Source: Augochlora pura
Lineage: Eukaryota; Arthropoda; Insecta; Hymenoptera; Halictidae
NCBI RefSeq assembly: GCF_028453695.1
Contig: NC_135772.1
Span: forward strand, 6,634,001-6,698,000
Direction: 5' to 3'
DNA: 64,000 nt
Positions within the stretch are counted from its first letter, which is position 1. The number at the start of each line of letters is the position of its first letter. Positions 23,601 to 36,688 of the stretch are shown one piece after another. Made by a program: the position numbers and the translations under genes. A model generated the notes under the pieces. That model searched no databases. It worked only from the letters and a program-made list of their open reading frames with translations, and was not told the DNA's origin.

Positions 23601-26600
23601 CGAATTACAATCAATTTAAAACATACATTATTGTCAGCCCACTAAAATGATTAAAGGCAGAAATTTTTGCTTGTTTTTGTATGTTGTTAGTTAGTGTAGA
23701 AAATTTCTTTTGGGTGTTTAGTTTTACTGGAAGTACATCATGCAAATTAACGTTACAAACAAGCATATACTGCAATCTACACATTATTCACTTTCATTAA
23801 TATATTATCTAACAGACGTCTATTAATTTTTAATTGCTTTACTAATAACCTACAAGAACTTTAATTTTATTTTTCTTCAAATAATATGTATGAAGTAACT
23901 GTGGATTTTTATTTTATTGTAACCAGTTAAAGTATAGTAGTAGTAAAGTAGAAGATATTTTCTTTAAATGTTTTTACTATCTTGTATTTGATCTAATCAT
24001 TTTTGTCATAAATGCTTAAAATTCTCAGTCTTGTAATAATTTTAAAGACTGGTGTTAAATTATTATATTGTCCAAATGGCTTGTTAGTTTGAGCATAAAA
24101 TCGCTATCGTTGCCGAACAATTTGCTAAGAACTATTCAATCATTTACCTTCGATTTGAAAAGGTTAAGAAAACAGTTAAACTGTCATTTGTTCCTTCTAT
24201 CACAATGGTAAAAATCAATACATTGACATAATACATGGATTAACTTTATACATCTTCTAATACATTTTTCACGTTGTCCATAACTAGTAAAATGGTATAC
24301 GAAATATACTATTCGTTCACTATTCGAAACCATTTTCTTTACGTTTAAATAATGAAAATTTGTTCGATTGGTATAATAATCTCTTACGAAGAAGATGAAG
24401 AAAACTTATAGTGTGCCTACATTTACCTGAGTTCTTAAATATTAATAAGAAGAGTACACAATTTATTTTCGTCTTATCAAAATGGAAGTAACACCCATGC
24501 TTACTAGGTTGTTCTTAAGAATTTCAATCACGTGCCAGGCACGTCAAATCACGTCAAGGGGTTAAGAAGCAAATAATACCAACAGACAAAGTTTTTACAT
24601 CGAGTATCGATCAATGATGTACGCTCACAAATGAATAAAATTTGATTTATTTGATCGTCTATTTGTGACTCGAATCGAAGAGGTCCGAAAGTGTCCATGC
24701 GACGGATTATCGATGGGATAATAGCCGTGGGTTGGATTCCCTATCCGGATCCCGTTTCTTCAAGGAAAATCAGAACGACCATCCCTCCCTGATTTGGTCA
24801 GCCGGTCATCCTCTCTGTTCCGGTCTATTAGACCGAGCCACCATCGTCAGTGGTGTTCAGACGCTACGTAGAACGCACAGCGACCGCAGAAACCTTTGCT
24901 CTCGCGACCGGGCCCCTCATCCTCCCCTCCTTGTTATTTGCTTTCTGCCCGAACCACCCCAAATTGAGATTTTCCACAGATGATTAGGCCTGTTCTTCTC
25001 AATTAGGAGGGCGGAACCGTAGTTTTTTTTCCTCCGGACGAAAAGGGAAAATACCGAAAGCGTGTATTTCGGTGCGCGAAGAGATTCTCGTTTTTAGGTT
25101 CCCAATGGAGCTGCAGGTGAAGTGGTTGCGGTAGGTCAAGAAACGCTGGTGTGAAAAGGATACGTGAACCACAAATTAAATTTAAAATTAATTTTGTGGA
25201 TTGATTAAGTTTAAAAGGAAATGTCACTACATTTTCTGGACAGCATTTTGTCGCTTTGAGTTACGAATAGACGAAATTGTATTAGTTTAAGTAATTTAGA
25301 ATAGATTGTCATGAGTTTTATACGCTTCTGTATTATCCCCTTACAGAATAACAACGAATCAGGCTCGTGATAAAGATTTGATACGTTATTTGCTAAATTG
25401 GAATATTACTAAATGTGCTCTAAATCGAAATATTTGATTCTTTTGTTACGAATGGACTACGGATTTGATGCATTTATGACACACATGGATAGGTGAAATT
25501 GAAATAATTTGGAGACATGTATGTGTTATTTCAAACTCTTTGAAATTATTCAGGAAGGGAAAAAATATCTAATAGACTCATTAATTTGTTGCAATTGATG
25601 AAGATAATTTTTATTGCGCATAAAAGTCAATCATAAAAAATTTACCTGATTTTATTAGGGAAATTATTCAACGGGCTAATCCTCTTCTTTTAATCTATCG
25701 CATCGACGATTTTATCGATTTGAAACTACCCAGCTTTTTTAACAATGGTATACGTTAGTTGTCTGACAGATCGAGGACAGTAGTGGATAGCAATGGAGAT
25801 TATTGTAATGATTAAAATTATTTGCATATTTGGTAACTATGGAAGAAACCGTATTGGAAGAGGTTGAAAGATACGTGTCAAAGGAGATGTCTTAACCCTT
25901 TTAGTGCCAAACAACGAAATAGCTTTATGAAAATCTTGTTTACTTAATATTTTTAACGAATAACACTGTCACATCTAATTTTTCTTTTCCTTTTGAATTT
26001 TCTAATTATCAAGTTTTACAAAACTTTGGTAATTTCTTTCTGAAATTTGAGCAAACTATATCAAATAGGTTTGGCACATTTCACACGGATACGCACGACT
26101 CTTCTGGTCGGCTCTAAGAGGGTTAAACACGTTGATACGAGTATCGGTAATCGCCGATTTAACCGGTTTATCGAAATTGATTTTCTAATATGCTACACTT
26201 TCATTTCAGGCACACACCAAGCATGTACCCCATCTCCCCGGCAAGCGCTGGCTTCCGTAGTCCGTATCCCACGAGTTTGCCCATCACAAGTTCTAGTTTA
26301 CCAAGGTTAGTAGGTGATCGAAGTTGAAGTTATTGACCTTACCATGTTTCGAAAATTCGAATTCTAGTTATATGTTAAATTGCTCGAAGTCTGTTTAATA
26401 CATTCCATTGTTCAGTGATCTTAAGAAAGCGAGAACAGAATTTTTCTTTGATTCTAACTGTTTTCTAATCATTTGACGTTCAAATTCCATGAAAACTTAA
26501 ATGTTTATCTGAAAGTTTAAAAACCTTTTCAGAAGATTGTGGACTTTTAGAAAATGCAATCTAGAATATCTAGGTTCGTGTAGAGATAATTGTGGTTTTG

Positions 26601-29600
26601 AATGTTCGGTCATTTTTGTGATTGTGTACTCAATTTTAAACAGAATTGACCAAGTCGATCGAACTTGTATTTTCGTATTTTCTTTTCAATCGTGCCAAAT
26701 TTGCGCCATAAAACGGTAGAAACAAAAATCATTAGCACGAATCAATGGACTGAACTGCGCGCTTTATGATAGTATAGCAGGGAACATAATCGGCTGATAA
26801 TATGTAGTAAAAAGGTTATATTGTGTCAAAAACCACAATTATTTCCATACTGGTCCAATATTGTATTGATTATTTAAAGTCAGTTTATGAAAGAATTTGG
26901 AAACGAGTTGAATATTCGGACACAGTAAATGTTAGTAGATTTCCACTGAAAACGTACGAAATGAAATCTGAAATCTGCAAAGTCCTCAAGATGTAAGTAT
27001 ACAAATTCTGTTTCCAAGCGACACAACTTCCACACTAATAGGTATCAAACAAAATTGAAAGTCTTGAGTTCTTTCGCGATTAATAATTCCAATGTTTCTA
27101 TTTTAGAAAGTATTAGAAACATTTAATCTCGGATCGAATCAATCAGCTTGCTGCATCGCGCGCAATTACAAGTAACATTGCTGTTTCAGTGATCTTTACC
27201 GGTTTTCGCCGACGGGCCTGATGCCCCCACATCCTGGACTGAGTCCACACGCACACGCGCTAACGTCACACGCATTAGTGCCCTCGACGCCGAAAACGGA
27301 CCATTCCTCCTTGGATCACAATCACAGGTTCGTTTCTATCGACCTATTAGCGACACCTGAATCACCCGTGGCGAACCGAACGTCGATCTCATTCAGTAAC
27401 GCGTCCGCACATTTATTCTTAATCTTCCTGATCCCTAATACACCTTATAGTTCACGATTTACCAACGACCAAACCATTGATTTCTCGTTTCGACCATCTC
27501 GTTTGTTTTAAGACCATTTAAGATAACTCTTCAACGGCGAATTTATAGCATGCATTTTTTAATAAAATCGAAGAAGATCTTCGAAAGTGATATCCGCAAC
27601 AATGCAAATTCCAGTGTAAAGGAATTGAATTTAAACATCGACAAGAGAAAGTATACAAAAATTGCTACAAGTCGATTGGAGTCGATCGTCAACTAAATTA
27701 TCAGAAAAATGGATCTTGCACGAAATCTTGCGAAATATCAGAAATCGTTGTTACGAATTAATAAGTTTTGCTTGGCCGAAATAAATTTTGCTGCTTTTGT
27801 TGTCGATATCGGTAGACTTGGTAAATATTTTTCCGAAGGACAATTACGTGGTGAATTATTTGAATAAGTGTTAGCTATAGAATATACAGATAATAAAAAG
27901 CGAAATATCGTCAAGCAGTATCCGATGATACAAGAATTTCCTTCTCGATCGTTCGTTGAAAACGTGCAAAAGCAGAAGCTGCACATTCTCAAAAGCAGAC
28001 GTTAAACAATATTTTTACACTCGCTACATGTGCTACAAATAATCGAACGGATATTTAATCATTTCAACATCGCTATTACCTCCGAAGAATTCACCGGAAG
28101 TAGAAAAACCTACAATATCTCTAAGGATAACGGAACTACTTTGTTCCGCAAATAAGAACGTACAGAGGGTGTGCTTCCCCTAGGCGGACTCCCGCAAGAT
28201 TTCAAAGCTCGCGGACAAATATAGCTTGTTATCTCTTCGGTAACGAAACGCGATAAAATAGGCAAGGTAACTTGAAAAAGGAAGAGTCCTGCAATCGATC
28301 AGGAAGCTGCTGAAACTGGAATAACATTTTTCTCTGTCATCGATAAAAGGCGAAAGTGGTGGAGTACCAACAGTCATCGTCATTTCATCGGTTGATAAAG
28401 AAGCGTGGTTCGATCGGAGGTTGACGGCTAGTTTCATGGCCGACCATAGGGGGTAGCACGTCCCGGGAAGTTCAACCCCTCGTGCAGTCGTTTCCCCTTC
28501 GGCGTGGAGTCGCGTATAACACTTATTGAATGACTCTCTTCGCACAGCGTCTGCGCCTGCCGGCCGCCACCGCCGCCACCGTCGCCGCCGGTTATGTATT
28601 GATCATTACCCTCTTAAACAGATTTCTAATTTGCATTAGTACCAGGCCGATCGGCTGGCCCCCGAGCACCGTATACAAAACCGCATGCACGCTCGTCGGA
28701 TTCGAGGCACGCGTACGCCAGCCATGAACGATCAGCTGGCCTGTTCCCGTTGTTCTCGAGGCGGGGAGCATCGTCGTGCACCACGGGAACACGTCCGGAC
28801 GCCGACGAGCTTGTACCACGCGACGTAAACGACGCAGACGACGCAGACGGTGTAGACGGCGTAGACGACGTTAAACGGCACACGCGCGGGTCCGAGTGGT
28901 CGCCACGGTAGTTTGATCGTCTCCATATTGACCTTCGGTTCGGCCACGTGCTCCGTGGACGTGCACTTGTGCCTTCTGTCTCCGAAGAATCGAGTACATC
29001 GGCTTTATCAAGATTCGAGGAGAGAACGGCCTATAAAACGGAGAGAGGAGCGTGTCGATTGATCGGGCACACACGTGTCCGTCGGCGCCGAGAACGAGGA
29101 AAATCGTTGGGGTGGGGAATCGGACGTATCCTTGGTTAGAGAGTATCACGTTCGTATACGATAGCAGAGAGACCGTTTTCGAGGATGCTCGGCGGGAGCT
29201 CTTCGGGAGAGTCGATCGCAGCGTGAACGTGAGCCAGCTGATCAAAGTACGATATTGGTTCTGCGTGCGGAAAGCCAACAAGACAGTCGGATAACTGACG
29301 GCGACGGTAGCGCCACGCAGCCCGCCAAAAAAAAGGCATCACGCAGGGAAAGCCGAGAGAATGCAATCTTCACCCCCCACGCGCGAATTATACATCGGCG
29401 GATGGTAGGGTGTCGTTGCTGCGGAGCCATGAATCGCGATGATGGCCCCACGGTGCAACCCTCCTCCCCGCCGCCCCTTCCACACTCGCGGATAATCAAT
29501 CGTCGTAACACCGCTCGGTGATTCCACCGACGCCAGGAACGACGCGTTTTGCGCCTGGATGCGGAATAACAGGGCACAGAGGCCGAGTGCGGAGAGATAA

Positions 29601-32600
29601 AAGATATATTCGGTTCGTCGCGAAAGGTTCGAAGACACGCGTGCCAGGATCGGAACACCAGCCGAGGCAGAGCCAAAAACCGGGGCTGGTTTTTATTTCG
29701 TGAACGAAAAAGGGAAACAGGCCAGGAGAGAAAGGGAGAAGCGGAAGAGAGACGACGCGGGCAGGCGTGCCGCCCCTGGAGACATTTTACGGTGGCATTC
29801 AGCGAATGGTCATGAATGTTGAATACCGTCTACGATATGGAGCCATTAAGATCGATTAGGATACGCGTGAACAGTGTCTCGTTCCGTGGATACGTGACTA
29901 ACGCCGTACTCGACCTGCACGTCGTCATCTGAGCCAAGCTGACAATCGTGTAGAATTCGCGCGCGCGCGCGTGCACGTGTGTGTCGCCTTCGTGTGGATC
30001 AGCTTGCTCGTGTGCGTACTACATGTGTACATACGCTGTTTACCGAAAGACTGTTCCGTGAGGACTGTACAGCATGATAGAGCACGAGGAGTCGTGTGCA
30101 AAGTGCGAAATCAATCGATCGGTCGAAATTGACCGTGATCCTGCGGGACAGACGAGCGATCGGGCCGATGAACACCTCGAGAGAAATAGGATAGCGAACA
30201 TGATGGGTACACCAATATGAGACCAGTGCGTGACTCGAGGCTATCAGACAGTAGTAATTCGATGGGTCGGTCTGGTTCGTTCCGGTGGGCATAATCGGAC
30301 CCACGGAGTGTGCAAACAGCACACGTAGACCTCGTGCACCGGCGATGGAGCCCGAGTGTCTGGAGCCACTGAACCTGGTGATCAAGAAGGACGACGCCGA
30401 GGAGATCGAGGAAACCGCGATCGAAGCATCGTTCCGCAGGATCGACGAGGAAGAAAAGGCCGAGGAGAAGATCGAGGACAATATGACCATACTCCAGGAG
30501 GCGGTGAAGGCCAGCGAGGCGGCGGGACTGCCCACCACCGATCACAAGATCCTGACCGCGCTCTACATGATGCAAATGTCGAACATGAACGTGCCGAGGA
30601 GCGTGACGCCGCCTCCTTACGGCGCCCAGCACAATTTCGTGCAGTTGTTGGCCATGGTCGAGGCCCGACACCGCATGTGGCAACAGATGAACTGGCCGCT
30701 GCCGCAGAATTTCCACAGGAACCCGCTCGCGCTACCACAGCCCTACTTCGACGGACCGGGCTCGAACCTCGCGGAGCAACTGTGCAACACCCAGAACTCC
30801 ACGCCGGCCTATCCCCTGTCCTGCACGAAACCCGAACAACCGTTGAACCACGACGCGAAGCAGCCTTATTTCAAACGGTAACACCTGCGATCTGCAGATC
30901 TCGATCCCTCTGCTCCGGGGATTCCCCGTGATCACCGTCGAACCGGTGACACGATACGGTTCTACATATACCGGGTGCTGGTGAAGTGGTCACGCTTCGT
31001 AGAGATAAATCGATGTTACCCTCGATTGTCGAGGTCCCGAGATTCCGATCGATCCTGTCCATTGTTTTCCACTTGTTCCCGGAAGTTGGTCACAGTAATC
31101 GCTCTTGACAGTACAGTAGTCTTGTTTTTCAGAATACAGCTTCGGGGAGACCCTACACATAAATACATCGAGTCTATTGTTTAAGTGTACCAATAAATAT
31201 CCGAATTTAGTGAATTGAGTTTTAGTGAATAATAAACTGAATTTTAGTAAAAATCAAAACTTCTTACCACTCACTTTGCTACGTAGCCTCGAATACTCGT
31301 TGCCACACTTAATAAATCATTTCTTCGTACGTTAATCCAGATTTGTTGTTAGCGATTTATGGAGAATAATAACTTGATTTATTTCTTTCGGCAGGTCTAC
31401 GGTAGAACAGAAGAATTCCACATCGCTGGTGAATCCGGACAACGGAAAGTCTGTGGATTCGTCTCAGCAGAATAACCAAGGTAAGGATCGCTTAATGAAT
31501 CTGGGCATCCGTGAACAGTTTATCCAATGATTTTCACTGTAGAGGTTCACTTCTCATACCATACGTCGATGATGTTTGCACAGATAAAAAGAAACCCCAT
31601 ATAAAAAAGCCTTTGAACGCATTTATGCTGTACATGAAGGAGATGAGGGCGAAGGTCGTGGCTGAGTGTACCTTAAAAGAGAGTGCTGCTATCAATCAAA
31701 TATTGGGAAGACGAGTAAGTAACTGGCACATATTTTTCTATCAACACTTACGAGATCTCTATTTTCGAACGCATTTGCAACAGGGCTTTGTTCTGATTTG
31801 CCGAAACAATCTTTCTCAGATTGTTTACATTTAACATATTTAACGTGTCATATTCGATCTAGACAAATTGGAAAATTATTTGTAAATGTTTGTAAAATTT
31901 TAAGAATCAGACGATTGTCCCGACGATCAATTGTTTCCAAGATGACGAGTATCGTTTTCGCCATCGGTAAAGATTAAAAAGCTTCTGATAGTAGCAACCG
32001 CATTGCCCCGACGCAAAAGCAACAGACATATGCCAAAGTCAAGATTTTCTTCTGTTTCCTCCTTTTCTGTTTTCAAACGCGTTGCCGTCATTCGATGGAT
32101 TCGTGCTACAGTCTGGCCAAACAATGTCGACCGTTCAAAGCCACTTCCTCCACGATAAGTCATACCGAATCTCTAAATTCATACCTCGACGAAAGCACTG
32201 GCTTTCGCGAATGTAACGATAAGCTTTGGTAATTCTGACGGAGGGTGACGACGAGTCAGTGGCCTCGAGCGACCCAGTCGATTTCGACCGAACTGAAACT
32301 TCGAAACTAAGGAACCGAAGCAAACTAATTGACGGTTCGCAATTTCCAGCGAGTATCGAAAACGAAAATAGAAACGATAATGAAACCTATGTTCTTCGGA
32401 TTGCCTTCATGCTCGGAAGCAAAATGTTGACTTGGCGACCCAGAAAATCACTATATACTGTGTTTATCATCCCCAGATGTGTAATCTGTAAAATTGCATG
32501 CGTTTCAAGTACATTCGAGGCACTGATATAAATTAGTCCCGAAAGTAAAAGATATGAGAGCATCGTAGGTGGGATCTATGGAAAAAAAAAATATGAATCG

Positions 32601-35600
32601 AATCTCGGCCGTAGGAGGGTGGGGGCGTCAATCGAACGGAGGGGTGGGTTTGCGACGAGGACACCGGTCGCTGGATCAAAAAAAAAAACGCTTGTACAAT
32701 ATTTTCGGATAAAATGTCGATAAACGTAAGAACGCGAAAAAGCGTGGAAAGGGACACGGTGCACGGCTTAATACTGTGAAACAGAGTCTGAATTTTGGGG
32801 GTATGACACGCAGTGGCACTCGCTAAGCCGGGAGGAGCAGGCGCGGTATTATGAGGCGGCCAGGCAGGAGCGCCACCTTCATCAGCAACGATATCCCGGC
32901 TGGAGTGCCAGGGATAACTACGGATACGGCAGCAAGAAGAAGAAGAGGAAGAAAGAGCGCTCCGCAGATCCCACCGGAGGTACCACTTTCCAGTGCTAGA
33001 ACAGCAGGCCCTTAATAATTCATTATAATAATTCACATATAGATTACCTACTGGTTGATATTGAAACGATCAAAGTTTCTCTGTGCGTTTCATTTTTACT
33101 TACACTATTTTGTGTTCATTTGTTTATAGATTTTTTCGTTTTTATTTTCTTTTTTTCATTCAATAATAACGTTTTGTTTTTTGTTCGTTGTTGTTGGTTG
33201 GTCATCGTTACCAATTGTTTGTTGTCTTTTTTTTTCGTTATACATTTGTTTTATTCTCACTTGTTTCACGACAATATTTGATTACGTTCCTTTTCGTTCA
33301 GTTTCCATTCGTTCGTTTGTCATTCACGAGATGTTGATCTCTTGAGTTTCGATTCTGGCATAGTCACTCTTCGACGTGTACGTCGTTTTCGAATCGACGG
33401 TGAAAAAAAAAAAGAAACAAACCATAAAGCAATAAAGAAAAATGTAAACGACTGCTCTTGCGGAGCGCGCGCGCGCAGACACACACACACGTGTACGCGT
33501 CTGTACGCACCCGTACTCACGCGTCCACCGTGCTCATGTAGTACGATTGTTTCCGATTTTTTCGACTTCGATTTTGTATTGAATTATTGGATTGTCTGTT
33601 GGGGAAAAATACCTGCAGCCTCGGACTCTTGATGCGTCGGGCGCAGCAGAGGAAAAAACGGACTCTCTAGCCGCGGATCCATGCGACCATCGTTTCACGA
33701 TGAATCAATTTTTGTTTGTATTTGGCCAAACTCCCTAAAGCGGTATCCGTTCACGTTTTTGAAAAGAATCGTGTATACAAAAGAAACGATCACGTACGTG
33801 GTGAAATGTGCTTCAAACGTAGAGCGACGAGTCTAGCGACGACTCGATCAAAGATCTAGGTACGGAATGTCTGGTAGAGTGAACAGGACGAAGTTGGCCC
33901 GGGAAATTGTTGAACGGGACCGCTGATCCTTGTCGGGTCTTCGACACGTATTTCTTGATGTATTGTAACCAGAGGACTATTTTACAGTCCGACGAAACGG
34001 CTGCGCTGGTTTTTCTGCTCCGACTAACGTATTATTATCTGCAATGTCTTTTGATTCATCGATCTCCTTCTAGCGTTCTCTAACATTTGACATTCGCAGC
34101 GCGATGGGTAAGTGTCGATGCAGAATGCTTTCCGTTCATTGTAAATGGATAATATGTACTAGTTGAGAGCATGAATACACTGAAAAAAGAACTTATTGCA
34201 ATTATTTTGCTGTATATGTACATATACATATAGTGCTTGGCGTCTCATTAATCGTCGTAATTAATTAACCCTCATATAATGCTCAATGCAATTGACATTA
34301 AAGATCTTTCGTAGTCGTTTCCGATCACTTCGGCAAGACATAACTATTACAAAGTGGTATTCATGAATATTTATCAATTACTTTAATTATTATTATTACA
34401 GTATTTAAATACTATTTCTCTTTATCTCTGCACAATATACTTTGTTTATTATTATATTTTGCATTATACGAACATCTAAATATTTTCATTTTATTCTCAT
34501 TTTATTTATAGCAACCGTCTAATGAAATTTTGAATTTTGTTTAACAATCATTTTTAACCACGAATAACAATGATCAAGTACAGAGTCAACGAGAAAATTC
34601 AAATTCATACCGATTAGTAATGATCGGAGACAACATGGGGGTTAAGAGAACGATGACTGTATTAATGAGGATATCGTGCAAATTGGACAGGTTTTGAAAT
34701 TTCTGTGATCCACTGTTTTCCATTGTACATTCTTCGAAATGCTGGAATATTTGCAAAACCCTTTGTGTCCCCGTAATGATTTATTGAATTTTGTGTGGCA
34801 CTCATATAAAAGAAGATGATTTGTATTGAACAATGCATTTACAGTATATTTTTTCAGTGTATAGACCAGTCGAGAATCGTCGTTCCGCTGGATGCGCGCT
34901 CAGGACAGCGGTCCGTCATGTATGTGCGGCAGAATGGCGAACGTCGTTCCTATTTATCACAATTCAACCGATGTTGTTATCGTTGTAGATCCTCTATCAG
35001 ACACGCTGTACGATCTCAATATTATTCATTTGATAAACGACGAATAGCGGTGCGACCGAGGGGGAGGGGAGAATCTAGGCTGTTCTTCTAGCACTTTAAA
35101 CGGAAAGTAGGGACCCCAGTGTTACCGAGATGCTAAACAAAATGGTTGCGTCGAACGCATAAACCATACGTATATATAAATATAAAGAAAGAAAACCAAG
35201 AACCACGCTTTTCCAATCGAACAGAATTTATATTTATATATATATATGTATATCTAGTTGTATATATAAACATAACAAGACATAAGGAATCTTTGAGTAA
35301 CTCCGAGCAAAAGCAATCCCAGGAAAAAAAAGAAAGGAAAAGAAAATCGATCGATTGATATACCGAAAGATCCAATTAGGGTGGCGGCAGTAGCTTTAGT
35401 AAAACTCTTTTTTTTTTGTCTTCTTGATTAAAATGTTGTTTAGCCCACGGTTCATGCACAATTACAAATAGTGTTTGGTTCTCTCTCGGTAGTGGCACGC
35501 GCTAGGGCGAGAGGAACAGGCCAAGTATTATGAGTTGGCGCGACGGGAGAGACAGTTGCACATGCAGCTGTACCCTGACTGGTCTTCCCGCGCAAATACC

Positions 35601-36643
35601 AACCGAACTAAGAAGAGGAAGCGCAAACAAGACACAAACAGTGATCCTGGAGGTACCCACATGCCTCACTCCACACATTCTTACAGAATACTCCTCCCCC
35701 GACCCTACACCCCAACCCACCCCATTATAATACAACAGCAACAACAAGAGATTTATTGATAAACAACCCCTTCAGCAGCCCCCCTACCCCCTCATTATTA
35801 CATATACTATATTATAATTATTATATACATTCTTATATTGCTACACTACATTATGTTGCATGTTTTCCCCCCGTCTTGGGGTTTTGGGTCGATATTATAT
35901 TTATTATTATTATCATTATTATTATTATTATTATATATATATTCTATATAATATATATATATATAAATTATTGTTATCATGTTACGATTATATGCACACG
36001 CATATATATATATATAAATAAATATATGTATATATATATTTATATATACATATATATATACGTATATGTAACTATTCGTCCTTTTTTTTGTTCTTTATTC
36101 TGTTCTATGTGTATAAATATATATGTATATATACATATAGATATATATATATTATATATATACTCTCTTTTACTTTTCTTTTTGTCTTAGTCAAGATAAA
36201 GAATACCGTGGTAAATAGAAGTACGATCGACGAAGAAGAGATCGAAGATTATAACGGCGATACTAATCGCGTGACGCGGGCGTGCACGTACGCATGCGCA
36301 CGTGCGTGTCCGGTGTGCTTTGTTCAGACAGATTTCCATTATATATAGATTGAGTATATATAACGGGAAGCATCACGTGGAAAAACACGAGCGCGCGTAT
36401 TCAGTACACGTACACGCACATGAACACAGCATTTATTAATTATTAATTACGTATACAACTTTGGGGACGCTGGCCATCTTGCATTTTTACAGGGACCTAC
36501 TCCGCAATCAGACAATCCTGAGCGTTTTTAATTTCCACTCAGTCTATTTCTGTTTCTATTTCTCGCTTTCCTCAGCCAGTTCTTCTAATTCTTTGTCTGT
36601 CTCTTTGTCTTTCTGTCTGCCTGTCTGTTTCCCTCTTCCACTC

Positions 36644-36688
<45 letters not shown>

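Noticed and set aside
30111..30935. Other long frames around the 30345 exon (both strands)
   Set aside because: They are shadows of the GC-rich coding exon. Only the frame with a good ATG context and phase-matched donor was accepted.
35756..36190. Tyr/Ile-rich ORF
   Set aside because: It is a translation of TA/TTA microsatellites.
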